The notes under the pieces: generated by a model
What the model saw: only the letters and a program-made list of their open reading frames with translations
Databases searched by the model: none
What the model was told of the DNA's origin: nothing
Translations under genes and position numbers: made by a program
Assembly (NCBI GenBank): GCA_022410635.1
Contig: JAJVDF010000003.1
Location: forward strand, 3,776,667-3,840,666
Reading direction: 5' to 3'
DNA: 64,000 nt
Origin: Tretioscincus oriximinensis
Taxonomy: Eukaryota; Chordata; Lepidosauria; Squamata; Gymnophthalmidae
Shown here: positions 44,401 through 55,735 of the stretch, piece by piece
Layout of the letters: each line of letters starts with the position of its first letter
How positions within the stretch are numbered: position 1 is the first letter of the stretch

Positions 44401-44559
44401 AGAGCTCAATTCAAAAATTGTGATGGTATGAACTGGATGCCTATTGCAAGAGTATGTGGATGACCACAATGATACATCTTGGGACTTACTCAACGACTGG
44501 ACATTTATGAGATAAAAGTAATTTGGATAATCAGATACACCAGAGTGCTTTTATAATCT

Positions 44560-45190
44560 TTTCCCCCGATTTATTTTTTCAAACATTGCAATCCATCAAT
44601 ACAATATACAAATTATATGGTACAATCCTTTTTCATAATACATAAGAAGAACATTGCTGAATCAGGCTGGGGGCCATCTAGTCTAGCATTCTGTTTCACA
44701 CAGTGGCCCACCAATTGCACCTCTCCTCCCATGTTTCCTCCAACTTCCCTGGATCCCCAAAAGATAATACTCATTCTATTTTATTCAACAACCTTCTGAT
44801 GGCAGTGGACATTTTCTCTTTAAACACTATCTCCTTGTCCATTTGCAATAATTTCTCCCAGTTTACTCTCCCCACATTGCTTACATTTAATCCTAACATT
44901 CTATTTCTTTTTTCTTTCAGCAGATGGAACCCCAGTTGATCTAGTGTGGTCACTGGAATGGACCACAGATTGCTTTCCTTCCTCTTATGCACCATTAATG
45001 ATATAGCAGCCATTAAAAGTTGCTTCACCACATACTTGTCCTCTTCAGGTAGGTTATTGTTATTGGAAATTAATAAAATGCATTCTTCAGTTTCCCAGAC
45101 TCTTTGAGATCCGATAATTATATTTATTTCTCTCAAAATTATTTCCCAGAAACTTTGTTCTTCCTCACATTCCCACACTGTTTTTATAAT
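44560..45190 (-). mobile_element. L1-type LINE, ORF2 C-terminus, cut by CR1
   Basis: The minus frame 44771-45178 (135 residues) reads MWECEEEQSFWEIILREINI and VVKQLLMAAISLMVHKRKES near its middle, again the W.C....FW...l......aA...va..wk pattern of L1-type ORF2 C-termini. A CR1 fragment (44636-44765) lies between its end and the T-rich 3' stretch at 44560-44635. Confidence 0.6.
44636..44765 (-). mobile_element. CR1 LINE, 3' end fragment
   Basis: ATAATACATAAGAAGAACAT, GGGGGCCATCTAGTCTAGCA and CACAGTGGCCCACCAATTGC in CR1 minus order. Confidence 0.8.
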
Positions 45191-45689
45191 CTAGCTGGCT
45201 GAATAGTAGTAATACCAGTGTAGTTAAACTGATGTGCACCTAGTTTTTTCATGAATTTTAAATGATGATTTTCATTTTATTCATTATTTTTTAAATGATT
45301 TGAATTTTTTTTGCTTGTCTTTGCTACTGATGTGTTTTGTTTGTTCTGAAACTTACTGTTTATTTTAATTCTTGGATTTTCACTATGGTCAGGCTGAATC
45401 TTCCTCACAAGTTCATACAGGTTCAGTGATCTTGCCTAAAAGGCCTGTGATCTCATGTTAGATATCACAAGACTGAGACTAGATGTAAAATTTCATTGGC
45501 TCTTGGCTCACAGAGAATGCTGGGAATTGTAGTAAGGGAACTGACTTATGGGACATGCCATGAGTCATGAATGCAAAGAGATGTAATGGAAAAATTGGAA
45601 ACAGCCTGGACTATTGAAGGTGAGTGGAGAGGCAATCACAAAAGGGTTATTCTGGATTTAGAGTAAATTCTGAATATCAAGGCTGATCT

Positions 45690-46147
45690 TACAGCCTTGA
45701 AAGGTTGTGTTTTAAAAAGTGTACAAAATCAGGCATGGGATGGATTCAGAAAACAGAGTACAATTTGTCACAACACACTTGGACTGGGGGCACTCTATGA
45801 AGCTTATGGGCAGAAGAGTTAGGATAGCCAAGGGAAAACATTTTTCAACCAGAGGGTCATTAGTCTATGGAATTTACTTCCAGAAAAGACGTTGGTAGTT
45901 GCAACCTGGATAGAAATAGACAAATTCATGGGAGCCACTTGTTTCAGTGGCTACTTAGATGGATGTCCTGCTCCTTAGAGATGGAGCAGTAAGCAGGGTT
46001 CCTGAAAAATTGTTTGCAAGGCATCAAGAATAAGAGAAGATTTTGCCTCCTTATGCCCAGGTACAATTAGTGGGTATCAGACTGCTGGGCTAGATGGCCT
46101 GCAGCCCCATCCAAACTTGCCTCCTCTTATGTTGTTACATTCTTATG
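45690..46147 (+). mobile_element. CR1 LINE, 3' UTR
   Basis: GTGTACAAAATCAGGCATGG, GGGGCACTCTATGAAGCTTA, CAACCAGAGGGTCATTAG, AGCAGTAAGCAGGGTTCCTG and GCTGGGCTAGATGGCCTGC, ending in TTACATTCTTATG at about 46147. The coding part is nearly gone. Confidence 0.85.
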
Positions 46148-46944
46148 CCCCTGAAAATGTTGTAAGCAAAGTTCACACTTACACCCTCTTGTAAACTTCA
46201 GATTGCCACTGCATAGCATATTTTGTAGAGGCTCTGCTCATCGTAGGATTATTTATTTTCTTAAAAACATCCACAAAACATGCTGACATAGGCTGCAATG
46301 GAAACTGCAACAATAAAAGGTTGTAAGACAAACAAAATAATAGAAGCAGCTCAAATGCAATTATTTTTATTTTAAAGTAAAGCAATACTATTGTTAGTGA
46401 TTTTAAATAACCATAGATCTTCCAGTACTTAAAGACTGCTTTTAATTGAATAATAGGCTTTTGCTATACTAAATCTTTATAACACTCATTCCCTCATCAG
46501 AAACGGTAAGGCTAGCATTAAATCTAAGCCAAACCAAGATAATAACCACAGTATAAAAGGACAGATATCATTGCAGTCTGCAGGTGTTGCTGCATTACAG
46601 ATGATAAGAAAGACATAAAAGTTACCATTTGGTAACTCCTTCACATTAACAACAATGTAAAGGAAGGCTGTCCTCACTAATTTGACAACAACACACCATC
46701 CCTTCAAAATACATGTCCATCACCCATGCATTAAGATGGCACCTGTCAAAAAGCGAACCTCCTTTTCATGTGTTGATTCTCCCTGTTCTGTATCTACAGA
46801 AACATAATATTAGAATAACTGCAGTTGTGAAATTCAGATAAATATATGTGAACAAGCTTGCTTTTCCTTTACTTCTGTTTTCCATTAAAGTAGCAAAACA
46901 ATCTAGCTTTTCTACACTCTGGTCCAAATCCATTGTTTGTGCAT
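46148..46944. other. Unannotated, no gene seen
   Basis: AT-rich; no recognised family. Confidence 0.35.
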
Positions 46945-47325
46945 AAAGCAAGAGCAAGGATCTCGTAACACCTTAGAGATGAACAAGATAAAAGNAGGCA
47001 GCATGAGCTTTCATAGACAGGCCTACATTTTCAGATGCTAAGGAGTCTAGCAAGGGAATTTCCAAGCACCATACATACTAGTAGAGAAAAGGTAGACAAC
47101 ATGATCTTTCATAGGCAAGTCTCTTTCTTCAGATACTAAAAAATCTAGAAAGAGAATCTTATAGCACCTTAGAGACCAACAAGAAAAAAGGCAGGCAGCA
47201 TGAGCTTCAATAGACAAGAATATTTTTAAGATGCTGAAGTAGACCTGTCTGCAAATGTTCATGCTTAGAGACTGCTCCACCTTCTTAGACGTTCTTTATC
47301 CAGACCTACATGGCCATTTCTTTGA
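46945..47325. repeat. Foldback repeat cluster (at least three units)
   Basis: Three minus units (GGCAGCATGAGCTTTCATAG at about 46998, GATCTTTCATAGGCAAGTCT at 47103, GGCAGGCAGCATGAGCTTCA at 47192) are followed by a plus unit GCTGAAGTAGACCTGTCTGC. The last then runs into the family 3' end (CCAGACCTACATGGCCATTT). This is the highest local copy number of the family. Confidence 0.7.
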
Positions 47326-48515
47326 AATCTATATATTCCTTGATTAGTCAAAAGACCACATCAAAAATATAAATCCAGCACCACAAAGAGTGGCTAAAAA
47401 TATCGAGAACCATGCTTGAAACACATTCCTGGAAAACATAAAGTAACTTTGATTTCTTGGGTCACTTCTTCCCTAATAAATCCATAAGCTAGGTCTTAAT
47501 CTAAATTTCTGTTATTAAATTAGAGAAATATATGCACTTCAAATTATCGTTATTGTTATTATTACACAAAAGAATACGATACACAAATCAAAACCATTTT
47601 ATATTGCAATAATAAACTATATGAAAGCATGTTCGTATATCTCGGATCTCCTCCCACTCTCGCTTCCCAAGGTAAGTGCTTACATTAATTTATGTAAATT
47701 AGCATTCTCTCTATTTCACTGTACTATTATTCCTAATTTGCCCAAGAAATCTCTTTTTTCTTTGGTTAAATCATACTGTAACTGTTTTTCAATATAATAA
47801 TGCGATTTATTCAGATTTTAACCTTGTATTTCTCCCATTCCAACTTCATCTATTGTTAGTTAATAATATGTGATTTTATTTGATTTCTATATCTTATCAA
47901 TTGTGTTGTTTCTTCCATCCTACATTTGCTATAGAACAATGTCAACCTCTATTATTAAAACATGCAGTAAACTATCAAAATCAAGGCATTGTTACTGTTA
48001 AAAAGTAGTCTCTTTCACGTATAATAATGTTATCTTTTGATTACGTGAGCACATACAAACACAGACTTCCCTCTGAGAATTGTATGTGTGTTTCTGATCA
48101 GATATTATACTAAATTATATTTTCACGTTGACAACTCAACAGTTAGCTGTCTTTCTGTGTCTTTCATTTCAAAACACCAGCTCTCAAGAAGTAATTATAA
48201 TTCTCACTGGGCTAAAACATGACATTTACTACTCAAAAGAACTGGAGGTTCAGTGGAAGATTTCTGAAGAATAATCTAAATCATTTTCATACATAAGGAG
48301 AGAAAGAGAGAGGGAATGACTCATAGAAAAGTTTTGTATGNGTCTCTTTAGACATAAATCCTACTTGTAATCTAATTCTAAGAACAAATGAATTAGAGAA
48401 AGGTTCTTGATATAATAATGCTATACGTGATTTAAAACCAAGGAGCAAGATTAAACCAATTTTATTATTTTGGCATTTTTCTGCAATTCAGAATTTTAAT
48501 GACACACAATTCTAA
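47326..48515. other. Unannotated AT-rich stretch
   Basis: About 47550-47990 resembles the reversed AT-rich 3' ends of the L1-type pieces (ACACAAAAGAATACGATACA), but without a convincing coding match. No gene is seen. Confidence 0.35.
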
Positions 48516-48649
48516 AGCTGTATCAACACGGGAGCTGTTCATTCTGGAATTTCCAAATTTTACATGCACAAGACAGACTCTCCTGTAAGCCATTTTGTTT
48601 GCTGTTAGTTAGACTAACCAGATTTTCTGAGGCCTAAACCGGGGTAATT

Positions 48650-50096
48650 AATGCATTCCCCTCAGACGTGCATTCCTTTCTGAAATTCCCGCCCGAATTG
48701 CAGCTGGCAGCATAAAGAAGAGGCAAGTTTCCTCTCCCTCCCTGGCGCATCGCGGCAACGCTCTAGGACTGCCGGTCCTCACATCTCACTGATTGGCNAG
48801 ATGTGACAACTTCTGGGCATGACAGAGCCTTAAAAGGCCCGTCCGCCTATTTCCTGTCTCTTAGAAAAGCGACACTTTGGACTATACACATGTCCCAAAG
48901 TCGCTCCTGCCTTCCCGACCGTGGCGCCATTTTGTATACTTTGGAAGGCAGGCCAAGAACACAGGAGGAGGCAGCAGAGCGGTGCCTTTCCAGGAGCAGT
49001 TGGGCTCTGCTGGCAGTTCTGGCATCTTGGTAGGCAATGGAGGGTCANAAAGCCTGGAGTATGGCATCCCCATGACTACCCCATGGTCAGAGGGCCCCGT
49101 TAAAGGGGTTCTAGAGTTNTGGAGCCTGCCCTTGGGGATAGGTGTGGCTGAACACAACTCAGAAGTCATGGGGGGGGGCTATTACACAGGACAGTTCCTT
49201 GAGAGCCCATTCACCCCCTTTGATACTCATGGTGAGCCGCCTCAGGCTGGGGGCCTGAGCAGCCCCCACAGAGGGTGGGCTGGTGAATGGATGCCAGGGG
49301 CTCGGGACAGGCTGCCTACCATACGCCGGAGGTCACTGGGTGAGTGGTCGGCTATGGTCCCACACCATCGGGGCATGGGCAGGAAGTGCATGCCTAGGTC
49401 CCGATCTGGCAGATTGGTGGGACTGCCTTAGCCAATGGGGCAGGCAGCCAGCGGGCCTACGTCTGGTAGGCGTGGCCCAGTGTGAAGGTCAGGCTGGATG
49501 TCTGACCTGATTTATACCAAGATGCTGCGCCTGCCATACCCTACTTTGCCATGGCCTTAATTTCTCCACTTTGGGTTTTTGAATGTTATATTATGTAAGT
49601 TGATGTTAATAAGCTAAATAATTTTTTTTTTTCAACAGCAAAAATCATACAGAAAAGAATACGTACAGAGAAACATACAACATAAAACTACCCTCTCCCT
49701 CCCACCCCTGGAGACCATACAAAAATATCTCAAAACAGTTACAATAAAAGTCTTTGATCGTACAACATAGCAATGGTATGTGACAGAATAACGCTTCTAT
49801 TTGAATTAACACCAAAGGCTATTAACTTTTGCCAGTTTCTTTCCCAATTTGACCCCGATATCACACCAAAAGTCCGAAGTTGCCTTTCTCTTATAACATC
49901 GAATAAAAGAAATTCGGACAGATATTAGTACCACTGATTAAGTGACCNTTTACTTCTGTCCTTCCATTTCATTATGTTATTGTGTACAATGTTATTTGCA
50001 CTTTACATTTTAGTCTGCTACGGTTGCGCTTAGGTTCTTTTAATAAATGGTTAATGCTATGCCTGTCTGTGTCTCTTCATGGTAGCCGTCCGCTGC
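48650..50096 (+). mobile_element. LTR-like unit inside the long element
   Basis: Inverted CCAAT (CTGATTGGC near 48789), TATA-like CCTTAAAAGG near 48830, a CpG-rich interior and an AT-rich end with TTAATAAATGGTTAATGC near 50040. The same architecture and the AAATGGTTAA motif are found in the insertion at 21187-22155. Borders are approximate and the LTR reading is inference. Confidence 0.35.
49618..49965 (-). mobile_element. L1-type 3' end insertion
   Basis: Begins with a T-run (reversed poly-A) at 49621-49633 and continues with reversed UTR (CTACCCTCTCCCTCCCACCC). It reaches coding-like sequence whose minus reading includes a KATSDFWCDIGVKLGK stretch. It separates two AT-rich parts of the surrounding unit. 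Confidence 0.5.
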
Positions 50097-50624
50097 AAAT
50101 CTGTGAAGCATGTGAAAAAATTTTAAGCGTGTGAGAATTTTTGGAGTACATAAAAAAAAAAATATTTTTTACTGAGTGGAGGGTGCCTTCAGGAACTGGC
50201 CCCAGTTGCCAGAACCCCCTAGTGGTGGTGAGGTGATTAAAAAGAAATAAAAAAAATATTTTTTTTTCCTCAGCAAAAACCGGGAGGGAGGCTAGACACC
50301 CCCAAACCGGGTTCCCCTCCCCAAAAGGGGACATCTGGTCAGCCTATGTTAGTCAAGAGGAATTCCATTAGTCCCCCATCTCAAATTCTAGTAATAGTTT
50401 GCTGTCAATATCAAATTTCTTCTCACCCTCAGTTTCTGTTCAAAGTTATCCACATATCAAAGCCTTCTTCTATATGCTGATTTGACTCTGGGTTTTCCCA
50501 GAAAACCAATAATATTCTTTAGAATCTACAAAATATATATTTTATATAAGAACCTGCTGTGGCAAATGCAACAGAAATNCAACTTTCAAATAGATTATTG
50601 GACCTGTCTGGACACAGCCTTAGG

Positions 50625-51434
50625 TAAGACTACTATTTTCATAGGTCTTGCTATATGGAGCACTGTCAGAAGCCTAATTTAGCTGTCAGGGCAAAAAAAT
50701 AAATGATTGCAAAATCAAAGGCTTATCTATGTATATTATACACTACTCTGAGTCAAATACAAGAAGCCCACAAAATATAAAGTGGAGGAAATAATATTGA
50801 AAGGAATATTCACATACATGTCAAGTGAAATATAAACTGGTCCTGATATGTACCTGGCTCTTCCTTTTGGTATTACTTCCTCCATTTTATATTTTATGAA
50901 CTTCTTACATCTGATCGAGAGTGGTGTATTTAACTTCTACTTTGTGCATTTTATATAATACATATACTCTTTTGGTTCTGTATTCATTTACTTTTCTATC
51001 ATGTGTTACTTTTGAAAATCTTTGTTGGTTGTTTTAAATTGTNTTGATTTGTTTCTGTGATATGGGGATTTTTGTGTTTGACTGCCTTAACTGTTAAACT
51101 TGAGGGCCGGAGACATATCATTTACAAGGCTACCTCTGACTTTGAGAATGCAGCACTAGCATTGAAGAAGCAGGACTATCCTGCTTCAGCCTCATTAATC
51201 ACCCATGAAACTGCTAGAGACATGGACATTTCCTCCTCCTTCCTAAATCTTTGTTNGCATTTTGGTCTCCAGCCAAGCAATATCTTACCTCTTGAAAATG
51301 AAAAATACAGTCTTGGACAACCCAGCAATTCTAATTAATGCAAAAAGATACATTGTGAATAATGCAAGTATTGAACTCAAATTCAAAAATATTCGTTTAA
51401 AAAGACAGAGCACAAATAGCATTTTTAATCAAAA
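50625..51434. other. Unannotated; includes repeat shared with 26925-27050
   Basis: TTACTTCCTCCATTTTATAT and TTTTGGTTCTGTATTCATTT (50868-50990) parallel the 26.9 kb region. The 93-residue frame at 51057-51338 has no known motif. Confidence 0.4.
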
Positions 51435-51689
51435 ACTACAACATAAGAACATGGCTTGCTAAATGCNGCCACAGCCCACCTAGTTCAGCCTTCTGTCTCA
51501 CCAAGTGGCAGCACAAGACCTTCACTTGCTCTGTTTATCNCCAGCAAATAGCATTTCAGGAATCCTGCTTCTTGCTCCATTCTCAAGGCAGCATCAAGAG
51601 ATCCATTCTAGCAGCTATTGAAAGAGCTGACTTCCATGAATTCGTCTAATCCTATCTTCCTTCTAGCTAGGATGCTAGCTACCACCATC
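51435..51689 (-). mobile_element. CR1 LINE, 3' end fragment
   Basis: ACATAAGAACATGGCTTGCT, GCCACAGCCCACCTAGTTCA and CAAGGCAGCATCAAGAGATC. Its 5' side meets the next CR1 copy, giving a back-to-back pair. Confidence 0.82.
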
Positions 51690-52408
51690 TTTCTGGGGAC
51701 CAAGCTTTCTGTGACCAAGCAAGAAAAGGATCTTGGGATGTTGATGGACAATTCAATGAAGATGTCAACCCAGTGTGCAGCAGCAGCAAAAAAGGCAAAT
51801 TCCATGTTGGGATAATTAGGAAAGGAATTGAAAACAAGTCAGTAAATGTTGTTTTGCCTCTTTATAAATGTGTGGTTTCGTGGTGAGGCCACATTTGGAA
51901 TACTGTCAGTTCTGTCAGCACAATTGTGGAACTAGAGAACGTGCAAAAAAGGGCAACAAGAATGATCAAGGGTCTGGAGCACTTCTCTTATGAAGTCAAG
52001 CTGCAACGTCTGGGCCTCTTCAGCCTCGAAAGACGATGTTTGAGAGGTGATCTGATTGAAGTGTACAAAATCATGCATGGGATTGATAGAATGAATAGAG
52101 AAAAAAAGTTTCTCTATCACACAACACAAGGGTACNCCTTGAAACTGATTGGTAGAAAAGTGAATAGCTTCAAGGCAGGACTAGACAGGTTTATGGACAC
52201 CAGTTGTATAAATGGGTACTAGAATGGATGTTTGTATGCTGCCTCTGGATGCTGAAATACCATTTGCAGAGAGTCATGAACATGTGCATATTTTGCTTTC
52301 TTCTGTTCAGACTGCCCAGGTGCATCTGGTGGGCCTCTGTGTGAGACAGAATGCTGGACTAGATGGGCTGTGCCCAATCCAATATGGATCTTCTTATGTT
52401 CTTATGTT
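51690..52408 (+). mobile_element. CR1 LINE, ORF2 end and 3' UTR
   Basis: Reads KLSVTKQEKDLGMLMDNSMK, CAAAAKKANSMLG, then after small frameshifts NVQKRATRMIKGLEHFSYEV and GLFSLERRCLRGDLIEVYKI. These are landmarks of the CR1 ORF2 C-terminus. The 3' UTR ends in two TTCTTATG units at about 52392-52407. This is the clearest CR1 C-terminal frame in the window. Confidence 0.9.
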
Positions 52409-52409
52409 C

Positions 52410-53050
52410 ACCTCTTTGGGAAGCAAATTCACAAAGCTAAGAGAGTTTGCTAATACTAAACAAGAGAGAGGAAGGATTTTAAAAGATCTAGACTAACTTG
52501 AACAATGGGTTGAAATTAACAAAATAGTATTTAATAGGGAGAAATGCAAGGTCCTACACCTGGGCAAGAAAAATTAAAATAGCACATATAAAATAGGAGG
52601 AATATATATGAACAGCAGCCCAAGGGGAAAGAATGCGGGTGTATTGGTAGATCACAAGATAAACATGACTCAACAGTGTGAAGCAGCCACAAAAACGTCA
52701 AATGCAATCCTGGGGTGAGAGCCAGTTTGGTGTAGTGGTTAGAGTGTGGGACTCATACCTGGTACTCTACCGGTTCGATTCCCCACTCCTCCACGAAAGC
52801 CAGCTGGGTGACCTTGGGCCAGTCACAGTTCTTTGAACTCTCTCAGCCCCACCTACTCCACAGGGTGTCTGTTGTGGAGAAAGCAACAAAAGCTATGTGC
52901 GCCACCCTATGGTAGGCCGCCCTGAGACCTTCGGGTATAGGGTGGGATATAAATTCAAATAAATAATAAATAATAATAATATTAAGAGGAGCATAGAATC
53001 TCAATCACATGAAATAATTATTCCTCCCTACAATACTTTGGTCAGATGTT
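52410..53050 (+). mobile_element. CR1 LINE RT-end remnant, cut by a SINE
   Basis: Starts directly after the previous copy's tail. Translation gives FANTKQERGR, FNREKCKVLHLGKKN, SPRGKNAGVLVDHKINM and CEAATKTSNAILG, then the SINE at 52717. CR1 resumes at AAGAGGAGCATAGAATCTCA (SIESQSH-like). The catalytic FADD region is decayed. Confidence 0.8.
52717..52980 (+). mobile_element. tRNA-derived SINE with L2-like tail, best copy
   Basis: Complete: GAGAGCCAGTTTGGTG start, A box TGGTGTAGTGG (52728-52738), perfect B box GGTTCGATTCC (52772-52782), body GCCAGCTGGGTGACCTTGGG, TGTCTGTTGTGGAGAAAGC, then CCGCCCTGAGACCTTCGGG and an (AAAT/AAT)n tail. The head derives from a tRNA gene and would contain an internal Pol III promoter. 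Best-preserved member here, so probably among the youngest. Confidence 0.93.
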
Positions 53051-54233
53051 TTACCTCGCCCTTGCCTCCCACTGTGATTTTAAAGACTTAATTTTGGCCT
53101 TGTTATTTTTTGTTTTTTATCCTTACAGAATAACAGGAATGGCTGCTTCAAAAAGCATATTTTACACATATTTAGGTCACATCACAATGAAAACAGTGTA
53201 AAAAGTTTCCCATAAGCATTAAAAACGAACAAAAAACCTCCAGCAAAATCACTCTGAAGTGTTTTCCAAACAATTATTTAGTTTCTTTTTAAGTTTCACA
53301 AATGCCTAACCCTTTGAGAGCAGTTTAACTGTTTCCTGATACTTCTAACATGATTGCTAAGAAAATAGTATCCACACAACACACACACCTGATTAAATTT
53401 TAAGATATTAAATTTAAAACCAAACAAACAAAAATGATCTTCTCCCTTTCCTAGTGGTACCTGAGTATCTTATACATATTTATAAAGTACATAGAATGTT
53501 TTACTTTGAAGTAGTATAGAACAATGGAAACCTACCTGGCTCTTAAGAACATTTAGAGAAACTGGATCAAAAAAATCTAGATTTTTTTTAGGTTGTTGGA
53601 GACTGGAATTTGGTGTTCAAAGATTCAGATGTCACCTGATCCTTTGAAATTCAAACACCTGTCAATTTTAAAATAGCCTATAATATTATGGAACGTGACA
53701 CTTCATCTCCATGACCTGTCTATATGTTGACATCCCTTGCTATATTGAGAAAAATGTGAGATCAACAGCATCTGTTGTCGCTATTTTCTCCAAGAAGCCT
53801 TGATTTTGTTTTTATGATAGTGAGAAAAGTGATGGCAACTGAGCAAGTACGTAAACTTTATGTAAATAATATTTTTGGATATGATACACAGTCAAATCAT
53901 AACAGAAATTCTATGAGACATGTGGCATATACATATGTAATTGTGTGGATAGAAAAACTGAAACTGAACTACACATTCTAGCAAGGGGGGCTCCTAGTAG
54001 CTTGGAGATTCTTGTTATTGAGACACCAGACGCAAAAAATATTCCATTGCTAAATACATAATTACTCTTGACTACCCCAAGTTCCAGAAGGCCTTTTCAA
54101 AAGTGACACTCAATATCCTCCCATTTAGTGTGATACAGCATAGACTTAATAGAATGCAGTATTCAGATCATCGTTGCCAATGTAGTGTTAAGCAGTCTGA
54201 GCCATTATGCAAACTTCTCTATACTGTATTTTA
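53051..54233. other. Unannotated, no gene seen
   Basis: AT-rich; a foldback end remnant (TTCTAGCAAGGGGGGCTCCT) lies at 53978-54010. Nothing else is recognised. Confidence 0.4.
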
Positions 54234-54234
54234 G

Positions 54235-54414
54235 CAAAGGAGCTAGTAGCACTTTGAGACTAACTAGAGAAAAGTGGGTGGCATAAACTTTCGTAGACAA
54301 GTCTACTTCTTCAGATGCGTGTGTTCAGATACTTCTTCAGTTAGTCTCAAAGTGCTACTGGCTCCTTTGCTGGACCTTCTACAGACTAACACGGCTATTT
54401 CTCTGAAATTGTCT
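54235..54414 (+). repeat. Foldback element, second near-complete copy
   Basis: Left arm CAAAGGAGCTAGTAGCACTT with GAGAAAAGTGGGTGGCATAA; right arm AGTTAGTCTCAAAGTGCTAC with GGCTCCTTTGCTGGACC. The asymmetric tail CAGACTAACACGGCTATTTC is at the right here, the mirror of the 10591 copy. TATTTTAG lies on both sides (54227-54234 and about 54415-54422), a likely target duplication. Confidence 0.78.
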
Positions 54415-54419
54415 ATATT

Positions 54420-55034
54420 TTAGGTTTTACTTGAATTTATGAAGCAAACTGACTATTTCTGGAGCTCAAGCTAGGGGTAATAACCCTTTTACTAATAGAT
54501 AAAAACTTCATAGCTTTTGCAAAATTTTGCAAAATTTATAAATGCTGCAATTAGACAAGGAGCTCAAATTTTATTCTTAGTGAATAAAAACTACCCTGTC
54601 CTATCCACCCGATAATGGCAAGAAAACATCTTATTGGTTCTTTTAAAAGGACATTCACATTAAAGAGAAGCCATTGTTTCTCTTCCATGCAAAGAGGGGA
54701 AAACATTTACGTAATCTGCCCCCTTCCTTCCTATCTGGATTGGAATTCTGAGTGGAACTGATTGCTTCCAAGAGTGGAAATCAACATCTATAGTTGTTGT
54801 TAATTAAATATGAATAGTGAATGAAAAAGAAGATCAGCCTTAGTGACCTACAGAAGCTCCTCCAATCCTCTGTGATTCAAGGACAATTTTCTTTTCATCT
54901 TCCAAGAGTTTCTGATATAGCTTCAAAAGCCTGCCACTTAAAAACAAAAACAAATTCATTTGTGCATATAAAGAGACAGGAAACAACAACAAAAATAGGT
55001 GGATATCTATGATTGTTTCTATATTTACTATACT
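54420..55034. other. Unannotated, no gene seen
   Basis: No recognised feature. Confidence 0.35.
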
Positions 55035-55110
55035 ACAGAATTAGACAAATTCATAGAAGCCAAGTGCATCAACAGCTATTAGGGTGGATCACTTGATCCT
55101 GCCTCCTGCC
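55035..55110 (+). mobile_element. CR1 LINE fragment
   Basis: AATTAGACAAATTCATAGAA, GCCAAGTGCATCAACAGCTA and GATCACTTGATCCTGCCTCC of the CR1 UTR, cut where GC-rich sequence begins. Confidence 0.7.
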
Positions 55111-55735
55111 AGGGTGGCCTCTGGAGGCAGCCGAGTGTGCCCATCAGCAGCGCTAATGCCTGGCTGGCTTGCCCTCCAGCAAGGGGGATGGATGGTTCAG
55201 GGCAGTGGAGGCAGACAGAGGAGGCCCAGCAGCAGCACTGGCAAGGTAAAGGGAACCTTCAGGATGGCGGCATAGGAGACAGGTTGGGGTGGGAGGACCC
55301 CTTGCCAGGGGTCAGGCATTGCTGCTGGACCTCCTCCTTCTATCTCCCTGTCTGCCACCACACACACAGCCCTTTCGTCACCACTTGCGCCCCCACTTCT
55401 GCCACCCCTTTTCGTGGTGCATAAGGCCCGAGTGAGCCTAGCAATGGCAGTGCCTGGCTGGCTGCCAGCAAGGCCCCCCTCTTGGGATGGCAGAAGTAGG
55501 GAGAAAAGGCCCAGGCAGCAGCAGCAAGCCAAGGTAGATTTCAGGTGGCCAGGTGAGTGATGTAACTTCTGGTCCCACCCTGGAAGTGATGTCATAAAAT
55601 TTTCACATGCACTTTGCATGCACAGATCCCCTAAATCCCCTACACACACACTTTATTATCTGCCCCAAGGGCCCAAAGAGCTTGGCAATGTCCCTGATAT
55701 ATGGGCAGGTGTATATAAGAGAAGGAGATTCCTGC
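55110..55735. other. GC-rich insertion between CR1 pieces
   Basis: CAG/CTG-rich sequence (AGGCCCAGCAGCAGCACTGG, GGCAGCAGCAGCAAGCC) with TGGAAGTGATGTCA near 55582. It sits between a plus and a minus CR1 fragment. The 150-residue minus frame at 55197-55649 is low complexity. Identity unknown; a captured or composite DNA transposon is possible. Confidence 0.35.

Larger units (their letters stand above)
48610..50346. mobile_element. Long member of the MITE D family (1.74 kb, hAT-type ends)
   Basis: Left end TAGACTAACCAGAT then CTAAACCGGGG; right end AAACCGGGTTCCCC then ACATCTGGTCAGCCTA. TGTTAGT at 48603-48609 and 50347-50353 forms the duplication, and the host MITE C sequence resumes on both sides, so the borders are firm. 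The interior has a GC-rich promoter-like unit and an L1-type insertion. No transposase is seen; the 184-residue frame at 48877-49431 has no domain I recognise. Confidence 0.8.
48516..50619 (-). mobile_element. MITE family C, copy 2, split by a hAT-type element
   Basis: The left part (48516-48609) starts AGCTGTATCAACACGGGAG and runs to GCCATTTTGTTTGCTGTTAG. The right part (50354-50619) continues AATAGTTTGCTGTCAATATC, AATGCAACAGAAATNCAACT and ends GGACACAGCC. Together they follow the reverse complement of 30710-31171. The 48610-50346 element lies between them. Confidence 0.75.

Noticed and set aside
48877..49431. 184-residue plus-strand ORF
   Set aside because: It lies in the GC-rich interior of a transposon-like unit where stops are rare; no known motif, and a second frame is also open.
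52717..52790. Functional tRNA gene
   Set aside because: A and B boxes are good, but the sequence continues into a SINE body and an L2-like tail, and no acceptor stem closes after the B box.
55197..55649. 150-residue minus-strand ORF
   Set aside because: CAG/CTG-rich low-complexity sequence between CR1 fragments.
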